Of a DNA stretch of 7,990 nucleotides, positions 6,158 through 7,990 are shown one piece after another. Below the pieces are notes generated by a model. It worked only from the letters and a program-made list of their open reading frames with translations. It did no database searches and was not told the origin of the DNA. Source of the stretch: an uncultured Bacilli bacterium (GTDB taxonomy: Bacteria; Bacillota_I; Bacilli_A; RF39; UBA660); assembly GCA_947628325.1 (NCBI GenBank), contig CANQZL010000066.1:1-7990 (forward strand), read 5' to 3'. Numbering within the stretch: position 1 is the stretch's first letter; each line of letters opens with the position of its first letter. A program made the translations under genes and the position numbers.

Positions 6158-7501
6158 ATGAATAAATTTATAAAATTATTATCTTTTATAATTATTTGCT
6201 TAGGAATATTTTCCTATAATAAAGTTTTAGCTTTAGGTTTTTTAGAAGGTTGGAAAACTAGTGATGTAGTAGCAACTCAAGAAAACTTAATATATAATAA
6301 TTATACTTCTTATTTAGATGGATATTTAAATAGTTATGTAATAGAAAATGAGGAGAATTATACTTCTTCCTTAACATATTATGATAAAGAAGGTAACACT
6401 ATCTTAGTAAAAAATGATATTCCTTTTAGAATAGATGATTTAGCTACAGATGGGGAGAATATATATGCTTTATATTATCAATATAGTTTGGAAACAAACG
6501 ATAATTATGGAATAGTTTTATTTGATAAAAATTTTGATATTCAAAAAAGAGTAATACTTAAAGATTATAATAGGAATAATGAAATATATCAAAGAAAGTT
6601 ATTAGGAGATTCTTTATTTTTTATAAAGAATAATAATATTATTATAAATTCTGGTTCACAAACATTTATCGTCGATAATAATTTGGCTAATGAATTTTAT
6701 GAATCATCAAATCAATTCTATACTTCAGATTATAATAATTATAATGTAATAAAAGGAAGATATAATACTTATAATGGTAATAAAATAGAGTATAAATCTA
6801 CAAAAATGAAAAATAATGTAATAATTGCTAGTGGATTATATTATAAAGATAATTGTGAGACGAAGGATTGTATGGTAGCTTTAGTTTCGGCTTTTGATAA
6901 GGATTATAATAAATTATGGACTAAGGAATACTCAGAATATTCAAATATTCAAGAAGCCCAAATTATTGGTAATTATATTGTTGGTATAGCAAATAATAGG
7001 GAAGATAATCAAGAATATCTTATTATAATGGATAAAAATGGAACTATTTTAAATAAAGCAAAAACAATAAATAATGTATTGATGTTAAAAGATATTGGTA
7101 ATGGCTTTATAGTAACTAATTATATAAGTGATGAAAATGTTACTTTTAATAGTGAATTATATAAGATAATGAATACTGTAACTATTAAAAAGAATGGTAA
7201 GGGGCATGTTGAAATAAGTGGTAGTGGTATTGCAGGATCTACTGTTCAATTTAAAATAATACCTGATAGTGGATATACTTTGAGTAGTATTGTAATAAGT
7301 GATAATGATAATAATAAAATAAATATAAGTAACAATTCATTTATTATGCCAGATAGTGATGTTGTAATAGAAGCGACTTTTGTTGATGGAACAATAAATC
7401 CTGAAACTGCCGATTTGACAATTATTATATTATTTGTAATTGCAACAGTTGCACTTTTTGCAACAGCATATCTTAATAAAGAGAAAAAATGGTTTAAGTA
7501 A
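6158..7501 (+). CDS. Exported surface protein: propeller-like repeats, InlB-B-like repeat, NPETAD sorting-type tail
   Basis: Function unknown; predicted to be secreted and held at the cell surface. Residues 1-26 form a signal peptide (basic start, hydrophobic LLSFIIICLGIF, cleavage after VLA). Residues about 40-330 are Asn/Tyr-rich with recurring units such as LFDKNFDIQKR, AFDKDYNKLW and IMDKNGTILNK, each after a hydrophobic strand, like blades of a PQQ/WD-type beta propeller. Cys233 and Cys238 are the only cysteines of the mature part. Residues about 339-408 resemble the divergent InlB B-repeat (KKNGKGHVEISG, PDSGYTLSSI, FIMPDSDVVIEATF). The end is NPETAD (414-419), a hydrophobic helix (420-439) and NKEKKWFK, the layout of a sortase substrate with a non-LPxTG motif. 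It may otherwise simply be membrane-anchored. The ATG follows AAAGTAGG with 8 bases between. Domain calls are by eye; the InlB-type repeat is the firmest. Confidence 0.85.
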   Translation: MNKFIKLLSFIIICLGIFSYNKVLALGFLEGWKTSDVVATQENLIYNNYTSYLDGYLNSYVIENEENYTSSLTYYDKEGNTILVKNDIPFRIDDLATDGENIYALYYQYSLETNDNYGIVLFDKNFDIQKRVILKDYNRNNEIYQRKLLGDSLFFIKNNNIIINSGSQTFIVDNNLANEFYESSNQFYTSDYNNYNVIKGRYNTYNGNKIEYKSTKMKNNVIIASGLYYKDNCETKDCMVALVSAFDKDYNKLWTKEYSEYSNIQEAQIIGNYIVGIANNREDNQEYLIIMDKNGTILNKAKTINNVLMLKDIGNGFIVTNYISDENVTFNSELYKIMNTVTIKKNGKGHVEISGSGIAGSTVQFKIIPDSGYTLSSIVISDNDNNKINISNNSFIMPDSDVVIEATFVDGTINPETADLTIIILFVIATVALFATAYLNKEKKWFK

Positions 7502-7515
7502 TTAAACTTTTTTTT
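7492..7515 (+). terminator. Intrinsic terminator after the surface protein gene
   Basis: GTTTAA (7492-7497) and TTAAAC (7502-7507) form a perfect 6-base stem with loop GTAA, followed by eight T (7508-7515). The TAA stop (7499-7501) sits in the loop. The stem is short but the T run is the longest of the window's terminators. Confidence 0.7.
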
Positions 7516-7540
7516 CTTTACACTTTTTTAAACGTTGCAA

Positions 7541-7569
7541 TTGATTTTAGTGTTAAATGAATATATAAT
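7541..7569 (+). promoter_or_regulatory. Promoter of the partial secreted protein gene
   Basis: TTGATT (7541-7546), a 17-base spacer and a perfect TATAAT (7564-7569). Start of transcription near 7576 leaves about 20 leader bases with the ribosome binding site AAGGTAGG at 7581-7588. Confidence 0.6.
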
Positions 7570-7596
7570 AGTTTTATAGTAAGGTAGGAAAGTAAA

Positions 7597-7990
7597 ATGA
7601 AAAAAATTATTAATTACGTATTTAGATTTAGCACAATATTATTGTTATGTTTGGGAATGACTTTAAATTTATTACCAAGTGTTTATGCAGCAGCAAAAGA
7701 TGATGGCTCTGCTAAGTATACTTTACAAGTTTATTTAAATTTTGAACTTGTTAGTAAAGAAGGAAGTCAATTAAAATTTATTAATACATCTGGTGAACTA
7801 GAAACAAATTCATATGAAACAACTCATAGTTTAAATTATTATGGAACTTTTTCGTCAAGTAATAATAATCTTCCACAAAATGAAACATCATTAAATTACT
7901 ATAATGTTTCATTAAATGAAGATGGTTCTTTAGTAACTAATAAAGAATTTTTACCTTTATTTATGGATATGCAGACAACTTATAAACAGA
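7597..7990 (+). CDS. Secreted protein of unknown function, N-terminal part (runs off the window)
   Basis: Only the first 131 residues are present and no stop is reached, so the total length is unknown. The start MKKIINYVFRFSTILLLCLG, a hydrophobic core and VYA at 29-31 make a clear signal peptide with cleavage after Ala31 (or Ala33). LLLC at 15-18 is not a convincing lipobox because it lies inside the core and the VYA site follows. The mature part is rich in Asn, Ser, Thr and Tyr with alternating hydrophobic residues, suggesting beta structure, and contains SLNYY twice (78-82 and 98-102). I do not recognise a family. The AAGGTAGG ribosome binding site, own promoter and position behind another exported protein suggest a surface-protein locus; an adhesin-like role is only a guess. 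Confidence 0.8.
   Translation, partial: MKKIINYVFRFSTILLLCLGMTLNLLPSVYAAAKDDGSAKYTLQVYLNFELVSKEGSQLKFINTSGELETNSYETTHSLNYYGTFSSSNNNLPQNETSLNYYNVSLNEDGSLVTNKEFLPLFMDMQTTYKQ

Noticed and set aside
7441..7453. TGCAAC-A-GTTGCA inverted repeat
   Set aside because: It lies in codons for the membrane helix of the surface protein and its one-base centre cannot form a hairpin loop; most likely a coding coincidence.
167..7990. Alternative genetic code (TGA as Trp)
   Set aside because: Trp is TGG in FtsY and the surface protein, and all genes end in TAA or TAG without internal TGA.

Overview
This is an AT-rich window (GC well under one third by eye) from a low-GC Gram-positive bacterium of the Bacillota/Mycoplasmatota kind. 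The grounds are RNase Y together with RNase J, a YlxM protein, sigma-A-type promoters with 17-bp spacers, purine-rich ribosome binding sites, and an exported protein ending in a cell-wall-sorting-like tail. Trp is encoded by TGG and no gene is interrupted by TGA, so there is no sign of the mycoplasma code. An uncultured gut Bacilli lineage would fit, but the sequence does not fix the taxon.

Region 1 (1-3640) is RNA decay. rny (RNase Y, +) has a clear promoter at 80-108 and converges on rnj (RNase J, -), with only 46 bp between the two stop codons. That gap holds two overlapping terminator structures and a perfect 24-bp palindrome. rnj is read from a good promoter at 3514-3542, whose -10 lies in an inverted repeat. 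The 192-bp divergent spacer to ftsY (3450-3641) holds that promoter, a weak ftsY promoter candidate and a small hairpin.

Region 2 (3642-5233) is protein targeting. ftsY (SRP receptor GTPase with an extremely acidic N-terminal extension) and ylxM share one base (TAATG) and end at one terminator. ffh, the usual partner beside ylxM, is not here.

Region 3 (5300-5983) is a single dTMP-kinase-family gene with its own promoter and a strong terminator.

Region 4 (6158-7990) is cell surface. A 447-residue exported protein has propeller-like repeats, one InlB-B-like repeat and an NPETAD + membrane helix + basic tail. It is followed by the start of a second secreted protein, cut by the window edge. Each has its own promoter.

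The first four complete genes and tmk are housekeeping; the last two look like lineage-specific accessory genes. No tRNA, rRNA, CRISPR, riboswitch or mobile element was seen, and no gene-free stretch exceeds 300 bases. All five complete transcription units end in intrinsic terminators that overlap or abut the stop codon. The three genes from tmk onward share the same ribosome binding site variant at identical spacing.
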